Of a DNA stretch of 64,000 nucleotides, positions 21,337-31,006 are shown piece after piece (the stretch's first letter is position 1; every line of letters begins with the position of its first letter). Both the position numbers and the translations under genes were made by a program. The stretch lies in NCBI GenBank assembly GCA_021769295.1, contig JAETTD010000010.1, positions 17,315-81,314 on the forward strand. Direction: 5' to 3'. The notes beneath the pieces were generated by a model, which was not told the DNA's origin, made no database searches, and saw only the letters and a list, made by a program, of their open reading frames with translations. This DNA is from Bacillota bacterium. GTDB lineage: Bacteria; Bacillota; Clostridia; Peptostreptococcales; Anaerovoracaceae.

Positions 21337-22476
21337 CTATTTGAAAATTTCTCCTGACATTACCATTTTCATTACTTCGGAAGTACCCTCATAAATCTCG
21401 GTAATCTTGGCATCTCTATACATTCTTTCTACAGGGTAGTCTTTGATGTATCCGTATCCTCCGTGGAACTGCACGGCTTTGTTTGTAACGTAGGATGCGG
21501 CTTCCGAACATGCCAGCTTGGCTTCTGCCGCCGCAACGGTAGCAGGAAGACCTCTGTCACGTCTGTTACATGCGTCGTAGAGAAGGTATCTTGCCCCGTC
21601 TATCTTTACTTTCATTGAAGCCATTTCAAAGGAGAGAGCCTGAAACTTGGTGAGAGGCTTTCCGAACTGTTTTCTCTGTTTCATGTATTTTACCGTTTCA
21701 TCAAAGGCGCCCTGTGCTATTCCGAGAGCTTGAGCGGCTATGCCCAGTCTTCCTACGTCGAGGGAAGTCATGGCTACTTTAAAGCCTTTTCCCTCCTGAC
21801 CCAGCAGGTTTTCCTTTGGTATTCTGCAATCTTCGAACACAAGCTCCGAAGCTATGGAGCCACGGATGCCCATTTTGTTTTCGTGCTTCGGCACCGTAAA
21901 GCCCGGAGTGTCTTTTTCTACGATAAAGGCGCTGATTCCCTTTGTTCCTTTGGAGTTGTCGGTCATGGCCATGATTATGTATACCTCTGCTATGCCGCCG
22001 CCGGAGATGAATATCTTGGAGCCGTTTAATACCCATTCATCATTGTCAAGGACGGCCTTTGTCTGGGTCCCGGCAGCATCTGTTCCCGCATTTGGCTCCG
22101 TAAGACCAAAGGCGCCCAGCTTTTTGCCCGAGAGCAAATCAGGAAGATATTTTTCCTTTTGCTCCTTGGTTCCGTAGGTAAAGATAGGCCAGCAGCACAG
22201 AGCGTTGTGAGTCTGAATGATTACTCCATGAGAAGCGTCCACTTTTGAGATTTCTTCTATGGCCATTATATATGTCAGATAATCCGTACCTGCTCCGCCG
22301 TATTCGGCAGGGAAAGGCATTCCCATAAGTCCCAGCTTTGCCAGCTTGGATATGGTTTCGTAAGGGTAGATGGCCTTTTCGTCTATTTCTGCTGATATGG
22401 GAGCTATTTCCTTTTCGGCAAATTCCTTCAGCATCTTTTTGACCATTTGTTGTTCTCTTGAATAACTGAATTCCAT
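21337..22476 (-). CDS. Short-chain acyl-CoA dehydrogenase (butyryl-CoA dehydrogenase-like)
   Basis: GLTEPNAGTDAAG; C-terminal ITEIYEGTSEV with catalytic Glu. Confidence 0.93.
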   Translation of the reverse strand: MEFSYSREQQMVKKMLKEFAEKEIAPISAEIDEKAIYPYETISKLAKLGLMGMPFPAEYGGAGTDYLTYIMAIEEISKVDASHGVIIQTHNALCCWPIFTYGTKEQKEKYLPDLLSGKKLGAFGLTEPNAGTDAAGTQTKAVLDNDEWVLNGSKIFISGGGIAEVYIIMAMTDNSKGTKGISAFIVEKDTPGFTVPKHENKMGIRGSIASELVFEDCRIPKENLLGQEGKGFKVAMTSLDVGRLGIAAQALGIAQGAFDETVKYMKQRKQFGKPLTKFQALSFEMASMKVKIDGARYLLYDACNRRDRGLPATVAAAEAKLACSEAASYVTNKAVQFHGGYGYIKDYPVERMYRDAKITEIYEGTSEVMKMVMSGEIFK

Positions 22477-22500
22477 TTATATATCCTCCTTATGCGGTAG

Positions 22501-23979
22501 TTATTTGATGATTCCCGCAATATCCTTTGCGAGTTTCTTTTTCCCTTGTATATCTCCTTGCCTTTGAATCATGATTCTTTGAGCCTGAGGAGAACCTGCG
22601 CCGTGCATTGATTCGGTTCTGTATCCGACGGCGGAAGAGCCGAGGCATATGTTTTCAAGGAATCTTAAAATTCTCATACGGTCTTCGGTAGTTGCGATTT
22701 CACTGCCTGCAAAGTATTTGCTGCATATGTCGCCTATGGTCTCGCCGTTTCTGCCTACTACCGTTTCCGATTTAAAATCCCTTTCGCTTGGCATGGTTAC
22801 CATGAGACCGCCGGCAATATCCTCTGCCAGCCGTACGATTTCGTACGGGTATCTGGTTATATTCTGCTTGCAGACATTGGCCAGGAGCAAATCTATCATG
22901 TAGCTTCCGCACTTCGTAGGACAGCCCTGAGATGAGCAGGCTATTCCGCAGCTATACAGCGTTTCGTTGAGGTGGGTCATTTCTATGAGTTTGTCCTTGA
23001 CTGCGGAAGCCTTTTCCACTCCGTTGTATTCCGCTGCCAGCGCTGCCGCACCTATTATTACGTCTCCAACGCCTACTTTGCAGCCTCCATAAGACTGCCG
23101 GTGAAATCCTGCAAATCTTTCTACCATCATTCCGGCAAAATCGTATTCGCCCGCCATGAAGATGTATTCGTTGGGGATGAACACGTCGTCGAAGACCACG
23201 AGAGCTTCCTGACCACCGAACTTCTTGTTGCCAAGGTCTATGTCTGCTTTTGTTTCCAGCTTTCTCGTGTCGCATGACTGCCGGCCGTATATCATGAATA
23301 ACCCTTCTGCATCGCTTGGACACGCAAAGGATACAGCGTAGTCTTTGTCCTCCTCTCTCATGGATTGGGTCGGCATCACTATGTGCCAGTGAGAGTTGAC
23401 GGAGCCGGTCTGGTGGGCTTTGGCGCCTCTGACTATGATTCCGTCAGGCGTCCGCTCCTTGATATGGACAAACATGTCTTCATCGTTTTGCATGTGAGGA
23501 GGCTTGGAACGGTCTCCCTTGGGGTCTGTCATTGCGCCGTCAACCACCAGATCATTGTCCTGCACATATATGAGAAATTTTTTGAAATTTTCGTGATAAT
23601 TTGTGCCGTATTTTTCATCTATTTCATAAGTAGTGGAATACACGGCATTGAAAGCGTCCATGCCCACGCATCTCTGAAAGCAACTTGCCGTCTTCTGGCC
23701 GAGAAGGCGCTGCATTTTCACCTTATTGATGAGGTCCTCCGGACTTTGGTGTATGTGGGTGAATCTGTTTATCCTTTTTCCCGTAAGGTGAGATGTGGCA
23801 GTCATAAGGTCTTTGTATTTTTCATCCTGCGCCAGAGCATAAGTCATGGCTACACATGATATGGACGGTCTTATCATCGGGTGATCCACCCAATTGTCGA
23901 TTTTTTCGCCGAACATATATACTCTTGTGTTTAGTTCTCTAAGGCTCTGTATATATTGAGCCGCTGTTTTCAATCCCAT
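22501..23979 (-). CDS. abfD: 4-hydroxybutyryl-CoA dehydratase / vinylacetyl-CoA isomerase
   Basis: 492 aa; [4Fe-4S] ligand pattern ASCFQRC and FHRQSYGGC (C, C, H, C spaced as in AbfD); ATG at 23979 with AGGAGG. Confidence 0.93.
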   Translation of the reverse strand: MGLKTAAQYIQSLRELNTRVYMFGEKIDNWVDHPMIRPSISCVAMTYALAQDEKYKDLMTATSHLTGKRINRFTHIHQSPEDLINKVKMQRLLGQKTASCFQRCVGMDAFNAVYSTTYEIDEKYGTNYHENFKKFLIYVQDNDLVVDGAMTDPKGDRSKPPHMQNDEDMFVHIKERTPDGIIVRGAKAHQTGSVNSHWHIVMPTQSMREEDKDYAVSFACPSDAEGLFMIYGRQSCDTRKLETKADIDLGNKKFGGQEALVVFDDVFIPNEYIFMAGEYDFAGMMVERFAGFHRQSYGGCKVGVGDVIIGAAALAAEYNGVEKASAVKDKLIEMTHLNETLYSCGIACSSQGCPTKCGSYMIDLLLANVCKQNITRYPYEIVRLAEDIAGGLMVTMPSERDFKSETVVGRNGETIGDICSKYFAGSEIATTEDRMRILRFLENICLGSSAVGYRTESMHGAGSPQAQRIMIQRQGDIQGKKKLAKDIAGIIK

Positions 23980-24010
23980 TTTTTCCTCCTTGCTTCTATT
24001 TATATAAAAA

Positions 24011-24032
24011 TTACTTTCAAGAATTGTGCCAA
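24011..24032 (-). promoter_or_regulatory. Candidate sigma-54 promoter for abfD-acd-etfBA
   Basis: Minus strand TTGGCACAATTCTTGAAA: perfect -24 box, -12 box reads TTGA instead of TTGC. Confidence 0.5.
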
Positions 24033-24110
24033 CGGGGCCCGGCAAGGAGCCCGGCTCATATAAAGGCTTGATTTGCAATGTTTATCATAAAGGGTTCATG
24101 GAAAAGCACC

Positions 24111-24174
24111 GATGTTACATTTCGATAAAAATGGAACAAAACTGGAGGAAAAAGTAACAAAAAAATGTAACATC
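24111..24174. promoter_or_regulatory. Perfect 12-bp inverted repeat GATGTTACATTT / AAATGTAACATC, candidate enhancer (UAS) pair
   Basis: Arms 24111-24122 and 24163-24174, between two divergent sigma-54-like promoters. Confidence 0.7.
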
Positions 24175-24233
24175 TCCCGGCGCCAAGTTAAAAAAAGCAG
24201 AAAAAAAGGGGGTTTCGGGGCTCATATAAATTT

Positions 24234-24249
24234 TGGCATAAGATTTGCA
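24234..24249 (+). promoter_or_regulatory. Candidate sigma-54 promoter for the hbd operon
   Basis: TGGCATAAGATTTGCA, invariant GG and GC separated by 10 nt. Confidence 0.7.
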
Positions 24250-24286
24250 CAATTAAATTTGTGAAGAACGTAACAGGAGGTTAAAA

Positions 24287-25255
24287 ATGAGCAATGAATT
24301 TTCATCTAAGATAAAAAAGATTGCCGTTATAGGGGCAGGAACCATGGGGCCCGGAATAACCCAGTCTTTTGCATCGGGAGGATTTTCCGTAAACATATGG
24401 GAACCCGACGAGAAGAACAGAAAGCTGGCAAAAACACGAATATATGACGGACTGAAAGTATCAAAGGAACAAGGGCTTCTGGGTGATGCCGATATAGACG
24501 AAATATATGAAAGAGTGCATTTTGCCAGCTCCCTTAAAGAGGCTGTCAGCGATGTTCAGTTCATAATGGAGACCATAGTGGAAAAGGAAGATATAAAGAG
24601 GAGTTTTTATAAGGAACTGGCGGATATAATACCAAAAGATATAATCGTAGCCTCAAACACTTCCGCCTTAAATATATTTGAGGTGGTTCCGAAGGAACTG
24701 CTGCCTCAGCAGATAATCGCCCATTGGTACGGGCCTGCTCAGCTGATACCCCTCGTAGAGGTGATTAAAAGCGAAGAGGCTCCGCAGGAATTTGCAGACG
24801 AAGCCGTTGCCATGCTCAAACAATGCGGCAAAGTGCCCGTTCAGATGAAAAAATTTATACGAGGATACATAGTGAACAGGCTGCTTCAATGTATAAACAG
24901 AGAGGTTTTCTTCCTCTTGGACAACGGATACTGCACTGCGGAGGATATAGACTTTGCGGCAAAGATGAGTTTTATCCCGAGAGCCATGGTTCTTGGAATA
25001 TGTAAGAAGATTGACTTTGGCGGAGTGGACATGTCCATAAATAACTATAAAAACCACAGCTATCAGCTTCCGCCGGAGGAAGGACTTCCTAAGACTCTGA
25101 TAAAAATGGAAGAAGAAAGAGCCTTCGGAATTAAGACAGGAAAAGGCTTTTATGACTATGAAGGCCAGGACATAGACGCTCTGCTTGAAAAAAGAGATAT
25201 GCAGCTTGCTGAAGCATATAAGCTGGCAGATAAATTTATAAAAGACCCGGTATAA
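24287..25255 (+). CDS. 3-hydroxyacyl-CoA dehydrogenase family (3-hydroxybutyryl-CoA or other 3-hydroxyacid dehydrogenase)
   Basis: IAVIGAGTMGPGITQSFASGG Rossmann; IAHWYGPAQLIPLVEVI. Confidence 0.85.
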   Translation: MSNEFSSKIKKIAVIGAGTMGPGITQSFASGGFSVNIWEPDEKNRKLAKTRIYDGLKVSKEQGLLGDADIDEIYERVHFASSLKEAVSDVQFIMETIVEKEDIKRSFYKELADIIPKDIIVASNTSALNIFEVVPKELLPQQIIAHWYGPAQLIPLVEVIKSEEAPQEFADEAVAMLKQCGKVPVQMKKFIRGYIVNRLLQCINREVFFLLDNGYCTAEDIDFAAKMSFIPRAMVLGICKKIDFGGVDMSINNYKNHSYQLPPEEGLPKTLIKMEEERAFGIKTGKGFYDYEGQDIDALLEKRDMQLAEAYKLADKFIKDPV

Positions 25256-25284
25256 ACCGGTATAAGATACAGAAAGGAGCAAAA

Positions 25285-26148
25285 ATGAGTTTTAAATTTG
25301 AAGAAGGTAAAATGTACATGATGCCTGTTGTCTTTGGGCCTTGTGTAACTCCGAGACAAAAACCCGAAGGGGGAAGGTGGGTGTATGATTCGCCTACAAA
25401 GACGACTCACTATAAAGTAGTATGCGAAGTATCGGAAGAAAAGTTAAATACTATTTTGCCTGAGAAATACGAACTGCTTTCACCTCATGTAATAATCACA
25501 TTCTCGGCATTGAGGAATATAGCGTGGCTTCAGGGAGGCGGCTATGACATCGTACATGTGGAAGTGCCTGTACACTTTAAAGGAGAAAAAGACGATTTTA
25601 TCGCCATGTTTGAGCCGGTACTTTGGGAAGACGTTACAGACGCCATCCTTACGGGCAGAGAACAGCTTGGATATTCCAAGATTTTCGGGTTCATAGAAAC
25701 CATGAAAGAGGAGAACGGAGTAGCAAAGGGAAGCATCGCAACCCATGACTTCACCTTCCTCGAAATGAAAGTTGACACCAATGCAGAGCCGGAGGACGAA
25801 GAAACCCTCAAAAAGATTCTCTGCAATCCGGACAACGCAGGAAAAGTGCATTTCAAATACATGCCGAGAACGGGAGCTCCGTTTACGACGGCAGACGCAT
25901 GTTATTCGGTGCTGGGACCGTCAAACTGGAATCCGCCTGCCGACTTGGACAACTCCGACTGCCCGCCGACGGAAAGCGTATTTTGCAGAGGCGAGCTCAC
26001 ATGGCACAGACCTGAATGGAAGGATGCGCCGGCTCAGGCACACATATTGCAGTTCCTCAGCGACATGGGATTCAAAAAGTACGTAGGCGCACAGAAGAGC
26101 GTGGTATATTCCCACGCAGATGTTTATGCCCAGCATATTGTTGAGTAG
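25285..26148 (+). CDS. Acetoacetate decarboxylase (ADC) superfamily protein
   Basis: Fold-family pattern GREQLGYSKIFGFIET around the presumed Schiff-base Lys; 287 aa. Confidence 0.7.
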   Translation: MSFKFEEGKMYMMPVVFGPCVTPRQKPEGGRWVYDSPTKTTHYKVVCEVSEEKLNTILPEKYELLSPHVIITFSALRNIAWLQGGGYDIVHVEVPVHFKGEKDDFIAMFEPVLWEDVTDAILTGREQLGYSKIFGFIETMKEENGVAKGSIATHDFTFLEMKVDTNAEPEDEETLKKILCNPDNAGKVHFKYMPRTGAPFTTADACYSVLGPSNWNPPADLDNSDCPPTESVFCRGELTWHRPEWKDAPAQAHILQFLSDMGFKKYVGAQKSVVYSHADVYAQHIVE

Positions 26149-26173
26149 CGTATAAAAAAGGAATGTTAAACAA

Positions 26174-27394
26174 ATGAATAAAAGACTGCATTATGCTTGG
26201 CTCATAACTTTCGGCTGCGGCATAGTGATGTTTTACGGGTTCGGCTTGGCCTTTAACTGTATTTCGGTATTTTTAAATCCTTTAATGGAGAGCATAGGCG
26301 TGAGCAATACGTTAAGGTCATCCATAACGGCATTTTATCAATCGGGAAGTGTGGTATCTCTGCTGTTTGCAAGTCCGATTATCGAAAAACTGGGAGCACG
26401 AAAAGTGATTTTTGCATCGGGTCTCTTGATGTCGGCAGGGTATGTGATTCTGGCAATGGCAGGCTCCATAGCCACATGTTATCTGGGAATGCTGATAATA
26501 GGTCTCGGGTACGGTTCGGGAACCATTGTTCCCTGTTCAATCCTGCTTACCGCATGGTTTTCTAAGAAGAGAGGCTTTGCAATCGGACTTGCCACCTGCG
26601 GTTCGGGGCTGGCTACAATCTTTGCACCGGCCTTGCTTGCGGAAATTATAGAAAAGTATGATGTTCACAGTACCTTTTTTATCCAGTCCGCCGTAATAGC
26701 GCTCCTTAGCATAGCGGCCTTTGCCATATTGGCGGATACACCGGAGAAAAAAGGAATGAAGGCATACGGCTTCGATTTTTCCGCAAAAGAGGATGTGAAA
26801 ATCCAAGGCAGCATTACTTTAAAAGAAGCTGTAAAGGACAGAAATTTTCTGCTTATGGCGGTGGCTATCGTATCAGTGGGAATAATTATATCGCCGGTTG
26901 TGACCCACATGTCGCCTATAATATCCCAAAGCGGCTATGATGCCGCAGCGGCAGCAAAGGTTGTATCGGCATACGGAGTGGCGATGATTATAGGCAAGCC
27001 TCTATACGGGGCCATAATAGACAAAGCCGGAGAGCTCAAATCGAATATTTACATATATTTCTTCTTGCTGATTGCCATGATAGACGGCATATTGATAAGC
27101 AGAAGCATAGTGCTGGCTTATGGATTTACCATACTTTTTGGAATAGGAGGAGCCCCGATAATAACGGTAGGCTTGCCTGTGTGGGTATCAAAGCTTTTCG
27201 GCAAAGAAGGCATGGGAAGCGTATTTGCTGTATTGAAGCTGTGCTCTTCGCTGGGAGGAGCTTTGGGAGCTACGATTCCGGGAATAATTATTGATGAAAC
27301 GGGCTCGTACAATAATTTGTTTAAAATTTATATAGGTGCGTTATTGCTGTCATTTGGAATAATGCAATATCTGTTTACAAAAAAAGAGAGGTGA
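26174..27394 (+). CDS. MFS transporter, oxalate/formate antiporter-like
   Basis: About 12 TM; LIIGLGYGSGTIVPCSILLTAWFSKKRGFAIGLA. Confidence 0.85.
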   Translation: MNKRLHYAWLITFGCGIVMFYGFGLAFNCISVFLNPLMESIGVSNTLRSSITAFYQSGSVVSLLFASPIIEKLGARKVIFASGLLMSAGYVILAMAGSIATCYLGMLIIGLGYGSGTIVPCSILLTAWFSKKRGFAIGLATCGSGLATIFAPALLAEIIEKYDVHSTFFIQSAVIALLSIAAFAILADTPEKKGMKAYGFDFSAKEDVKIQGSITLKEAVKDRNFLLMAVAIVSVGIIISPVVTHMSPIISQSGYDAAAAAKVVSAYGVAMIIGKPLYGAIIDKAGELKSNIYIYFFLLIAMIDGILISRSIVLAYGFTILFGIGGAPIITVGLPVWVSKLFGKEGMGSVFAVLKLCSSLGGALGATIPGIIIDETGSYNNLFKIYIGALLLSFGIMQYLFTKKER

Positions 27395-27399
27395 TGATT

Positions 27400-27891
27400 A
27401 TGGCAAAATGGAAAAGGGATGTGCTTTATGGAATTGTAATCATTGTCATCAGTATCGTCGGGGTGATAGAGACTCAGGATATGAAAATTACCGGAAATCC
27501 GGATTGGATAACCAGGCCCGATGTTTACATGTGGCTGTGGCTTGGAATCATAAGCCTTTTGGCGGTTGCTATGATAATAAAAGCCGTAATTAAAAAGGAT
27601 GATACCAAGTGTGAGCCTATATGGTGCAAAGAGGGAGTCTTTACGATAATAGTCATGGCACTGTATCTTCTGCTGATGCCGATTATAGGATTTTCCATAG
27701 CGACATTTATCTTTGAAGCAGCGCTCATTGTATTTTACAGCTTTAAAATGGGAAAACTGGAAGGAACTAAGGAACAAAAAATAAAGAAATTTGTTTTATA
27801 CCTTATTATAGCTTTGATTGCAACCATAGCAACAAAGCTGCTGTTTACGGAAGTGTTGAGTACGAGACTTCCTAAGGGCAAATTATTTTAA
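27400..27891 (+). CDS. Tripartite tricarboxylate transporter small membrane subunit (TctB)
   Basis: Four-TM protein directly upstream of TctC/TctA. Confidence 0.8.
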   Translation: MAKWKRDVLYGIVIIVISIVGVIETQDMKITGNPDWITRPDVYMWLWLGIISLLAVAMIIKAVIKKDDTKCEPIWCKEGVFTIIVMALYLLLMPIIGFSIATFIFEAALIVFYSFKMGKLEGTKEQKIKKFVLYLIIALIATIATKLLFTEVLSTRLPKGKLF

Positions 27892-27954
27892 ACTGATATG
27901 ATTACCCCCGGAGGAGGGCTCATATAAAAGACCTGAAAACAAGGAGGAGAAAAA

Positions 27955-28914
27955 ATGTTTAAGAAGATTATCATGTTAGCACTATGCTTATTGGTAGCAA
28001 TGGGATGCTTCACAGCTTGCGGAAGCGGTGATGACATCGACTTTCCGACAGAACCGGTTAACTGCATAGTTCCTTACTCTGCAGGCGGCGGAACGGATTT
28101 AATGGTAAGAGCCGTTGCTCAGTCCATAGATTTAGACGGACAGACAATGGTAGTTACCAACATAGAAGGAGCCAATGCGCTGACAGGAAGCTATGAGTGC
28201 TTCAACGCAGAACCTGACGGATACAGTCTGGTTTCTGTTGCACCTGAAGCATGGATTGCGCAGTATATGTCGGGAGCATTGAACGACGAACTTTATGCAG
28301 AACTGACACCTGTATGTGTAATCGCAGAAGACGCCAACGTTTTGGCTGTTGCAGCAAATTCAGAATGGAAGACTTTTGATGACTTTGTTGCTTATGCAAA
28401 GCAGGCAGGAACAAAATGCACCATCGCATCCACTTCAAAGGGCGGTTCCAACGAGTTCTTTACTTATGGCTTGGCCGATGTTGCGGGATTTGAATTTACA
28501 TATGTTCCGTATGACGGCGGTTCAAAATCAAGAACAGCTGTATTAGGCGGCGAAAATGATGCCGTAGTTTGTCAGGTATCAGAAATCAAAGCCCTCGTGG
28601 ATTCCGGTGAAATGAGAGTTCTGGGTGTTTCTGCCGCTGAAAGAGTAAGCTTCTTTGATGCTCCTACTTTCAAGGAACAGGGATACGACATCGAATTCGG
28701 TCTCCACAGATCAATTTGGACTACAGGCGGAGTTGACAGTGCAGTAGTTGATTATCTGGTTAAAGCTTTCGAAGCTGCATGCGAAGACGAAAAATGTCAG
28801 GAAACACTGCTGAATCTTGGATACACTCCTGCATTCTGCACAGGTGAAGAACTGGCAAAGAAGACGGATTCCATCGCTGCTGACCTTGAAAAATGGGCAG
28901 ATTTGGTTAAATAG
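27955..28914 (+). CDS. Tripartite tricarboxylate transporter substrate-binding lipoprotein (TctC)
   Basis: Lipobox CFTACG; FPTEPVNCIVPYSAGGGTDLMVRA. Confidence 0.93.
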   Translation: MFKKIIMLALCLLVAMGCFTACGSGDDIDFPTEPVNCIVPYSAGGGTDLMVRAVAQSIDLDGQTMVVTNIEGANALTGSYECFNAEPDGYSLVSVAPEAWIAQYMSGALNDELYAELTPVCVIAEDANVLAVAANSEWKTFDDFVAYAKQAGTKCTIASTSKGGSNEFFTYGLADVAGFEFTYVPYDGGSKSRTAVLGGENDAVVCQVSEIKALVDSGEMRVLGVSAAERVSFFDAPTFKEQGYDIEFGLHRSIWTTGGVDSAVVDYLVKAFEAACEDEKCQETLLNLGYTPAFCTGEELAKKTDSIAADLEKWADLVK

Positions 28915-28933
28915 TTTTAAGTTATTAAAATGC

Positions 28934-28964
28934 GGGTGCGCTTCTATCGCAGAGAAGTGCACCC
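28934..28964 (+). other. Intercistronic hairpin between tctC and tctA
   Basis: GGGTGCGCTTCT-7 nt-AGAAGTGCACCC, no U-tract. Confidence 0.75.
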
Positions 28965-29001
28965 GATGCAAAACAAGTTTATGTTGGAAGGAGAATAAAC
29001 A

Positions 29002-30510
29002 GTGAGTACATTATTAACTGGACTTGAAGTTTTTATTCAACAACCTTTGTTACTGGTACTGCTTGTTGCAGGTGTATTCTTCGGCATGGTTTTCGGGGCT
29101 ATTCCGGGGCTTACCGCAGCCCTCGGCGTTTCTCTTATACTCCCATTTACCTTTGCAATGACTTCATCGCAGGGTATAACTACATTGATAGGCATTTATG
29201 TAGGAGGAATTTCAGGCGGACTTATTGCAGCCGTACTGCTTAACATACCGGGTTCTCCGGCGTCAATCGTAACATGCTTTGACGGCTCGCCTATGGCGAG
29301 GAACGGCCGGGCCGGGGATGCTCTTACCATAGGTGTTTTCTCATCATTTGTAGGAGGCATCATAAGTGCTCTTGCCTTAATCGTAATAGCGCCGCAGCTT
29401 GCAAAGATAGCTCTTATGTTCGGCGCATGGGAATACTTTGCCATGGGAATCATGGGACTTTCGGTTGTTGTAAGCCTTTGCTCGAAGAGCATGATAAAAG
29501 GCTTTATCTCGGCAATCATAGGAATGCTGTTTGCAATGGTTGGAATGGATGCCGTCATGGGAACTCCAAGACTTACTTTTAATGCATGGCAGCTCAACGG
29601 CGGACTTGACACGTTGGATGTTCTTATGGGACTGTTCGCCTTGACAGAGGTATTGACTCAATTAAAGACAATAAATCAAAAATTTAATACCATAGACCCG
29701 GGGCATGTGAAGGCTCTGCCTAATAAACAGATGCTCAAGGGAACGTTAAAAACACATCTTTCCGGCTCTCTGATAGGAACCTTTATAGGAATTCTTCCGG
29801 GAATAGGACAGGCAACGGCTTCGCTGCTGTCATACTCAACGGCGATGCAGACGTCAGATCATCCTGAAAAATTCGGAACGGGAATAACCGAGGGCGTAGT
29901 TGCCTCGGAATCGGCAAACAATGCCTGCTGCGGCGGAGCTCTTATACCTATGCTGACTCTGGGAATACCGGGAGACTTGGTTACATCCATACTGCTTGGC
30001 GGACTAATCGTGCACGGACTTCAGCCGGGACCGTTATTGTTCCAGACAAGCACTGATGTTGTGGGAGTAATATTTGCAGCTTATCTGCTGGCAAACATCA
30101 TCATGTACGTTATGGAAATGGGCTTGATGAAAGTATTCATCAAGCTGCTGGCAGTCCCGATGAATATACTGTTCCCTATCATATTGCTGATGTGCACCGT
30201 AGGAAGCATTACGGTAAACAACAGGCTCTTTGATACATGGATTCTGTTTATCGTCGGAATTATAGGATATTTCTTAGTAAATAACGACTTCCCACTGCCA
30301 CCTATAGTTTTGGGCTTCATATTGGGAAATATCATCGAAAGCAATATGAGAACTGCACTTATTGCAAATCAGGCAAGCTTTGCTTCGCTGTTCACAAAAC
30401 CGATTTCGGTCGGCTTGCTGATATTTGCTGTAATCATGCTGATTCTCCCTAAGCTTCTCGGCAAGCTTTCATCAAAGAAGGCAGGAAAAGCGCCGGCAGC
30501 TCCGCAATAG
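29002..30510 (+). CDS. Tripartite tricarboxylate transporter large membrane subunit (TctA), GTG start
   Basis: GAIPGLTAALGVSLILPFTF; GGISGGLIAAVLLNIPGSPASIVTCFDG. Confidence 0.94.
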   Translation: MSTLLTGLEVFIQQPLLLVLLVAGVFFGMVFGAIPGLTAALGVSLILPFTFAMTSSQGITTLIGIYVGGISGGLIAAVLLNIPGSPASIVTCFDGSPMARNGRAGDALTIGVFSSFVGGIISALALIVIAPQLAKIALMFGAWEYFAMGIMGLSVVVSLCSKSMIKGFISAIIGMLFAMVGMDAVMGTPRLTFNAWQLNGGLDTLDVLMGLFALTEVLTQLKTINQKFNTIDPGHVKALPNKQMLKGTLKTHLSGSLIGTFIGILPGIGQATASLLSYSTAMQTSDHPEKFGTGITEGVVASESANNACCGGALIPMLTLGIPGDLVTSILLGGLIVHGLQPGPLLFQTSTDVVGVIFAAYLLANIIMYVMEMGLMKVFIKLLAVPMNILFPIILLMCTVGSITVNNRLFDTWILFIVGIIGYFLVNNDFPLPPIVLGFILGNIIESNMRTALIANQASFASLFTKPISVGLLIFAVIMLILPKLLGKLSSKKAGKAPAAPQ

Positions 30511-30527
30511 CAGAAAAGAGGAATTCT

Positions 30528-30989
30528 ATGAAATACACACATACTAACATAAATACTCCTGACTGGGAGAAACTGACTAAATTTTATGAAACGGTGTTTG
30601 ATATGAAAATCGTACCGCCGCTGAGAGACCTTTACGGAGACTGGTATGAAGCAGCGGCAGGCTTTAAGGGAGCCCATGTCAGAGGAGCTCATATGGCTCT
30701 TCCCGGCTATCCCGAAGACGGACCTACCATTGAGTTCTTCACATGGGAAACTCCCGACGGAACGCCTGCCAATGCGATAAACGGCGGAGGCATGGGCCAC
30801 ATCGCCATAGCGGTGGACAATGTGGAAGAGACCTACGAAAAGGTCAGGGCCAACGGTGGAAGCGCCTGCGGCACAATATCAAAACATTATTACGAAACCA
30901 AGGGTCAGACGTTAACTCTCGTTTACGCCAAGGATCCTGACGGAAACATTATAGAAGTACAAAGATGGGACGACGGAGATATAACCTAA
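30528..30989 (+). CDS. VOC (glyoxalase/bleomycin-resistance) family protein
   Basis: HTNINTPDWEKLTKFYETVFDM...HIAIAVDNVEETYEKVRANGG...DPDGNIIEVQ. Confidence 0.88.
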   Translation: MKYTHTNINTPDWEKLTKFYETVFDMKIVPPLRDLYGDWYEAAAGFKGAHVRGAHMALPGYPEDGPTIEFFTWETPDGTPANAINGGGMGHIAIAVDNVEETYEKVRANGGSACGTISKHYYETKGQTLTLVYAKDPDGNIIEVQRWDDGDIT

Positions 30990-31006
30990 GACCGGAGGAT
31001 TAAAAG

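Noticed and set aside
26174-30510. Transport genes as an independent mobile cassette
   Set aside because: Codon usage, spacing and orientation are continuous with flanking catabolic genes; no transposase, integrase or flanking repeats seen.
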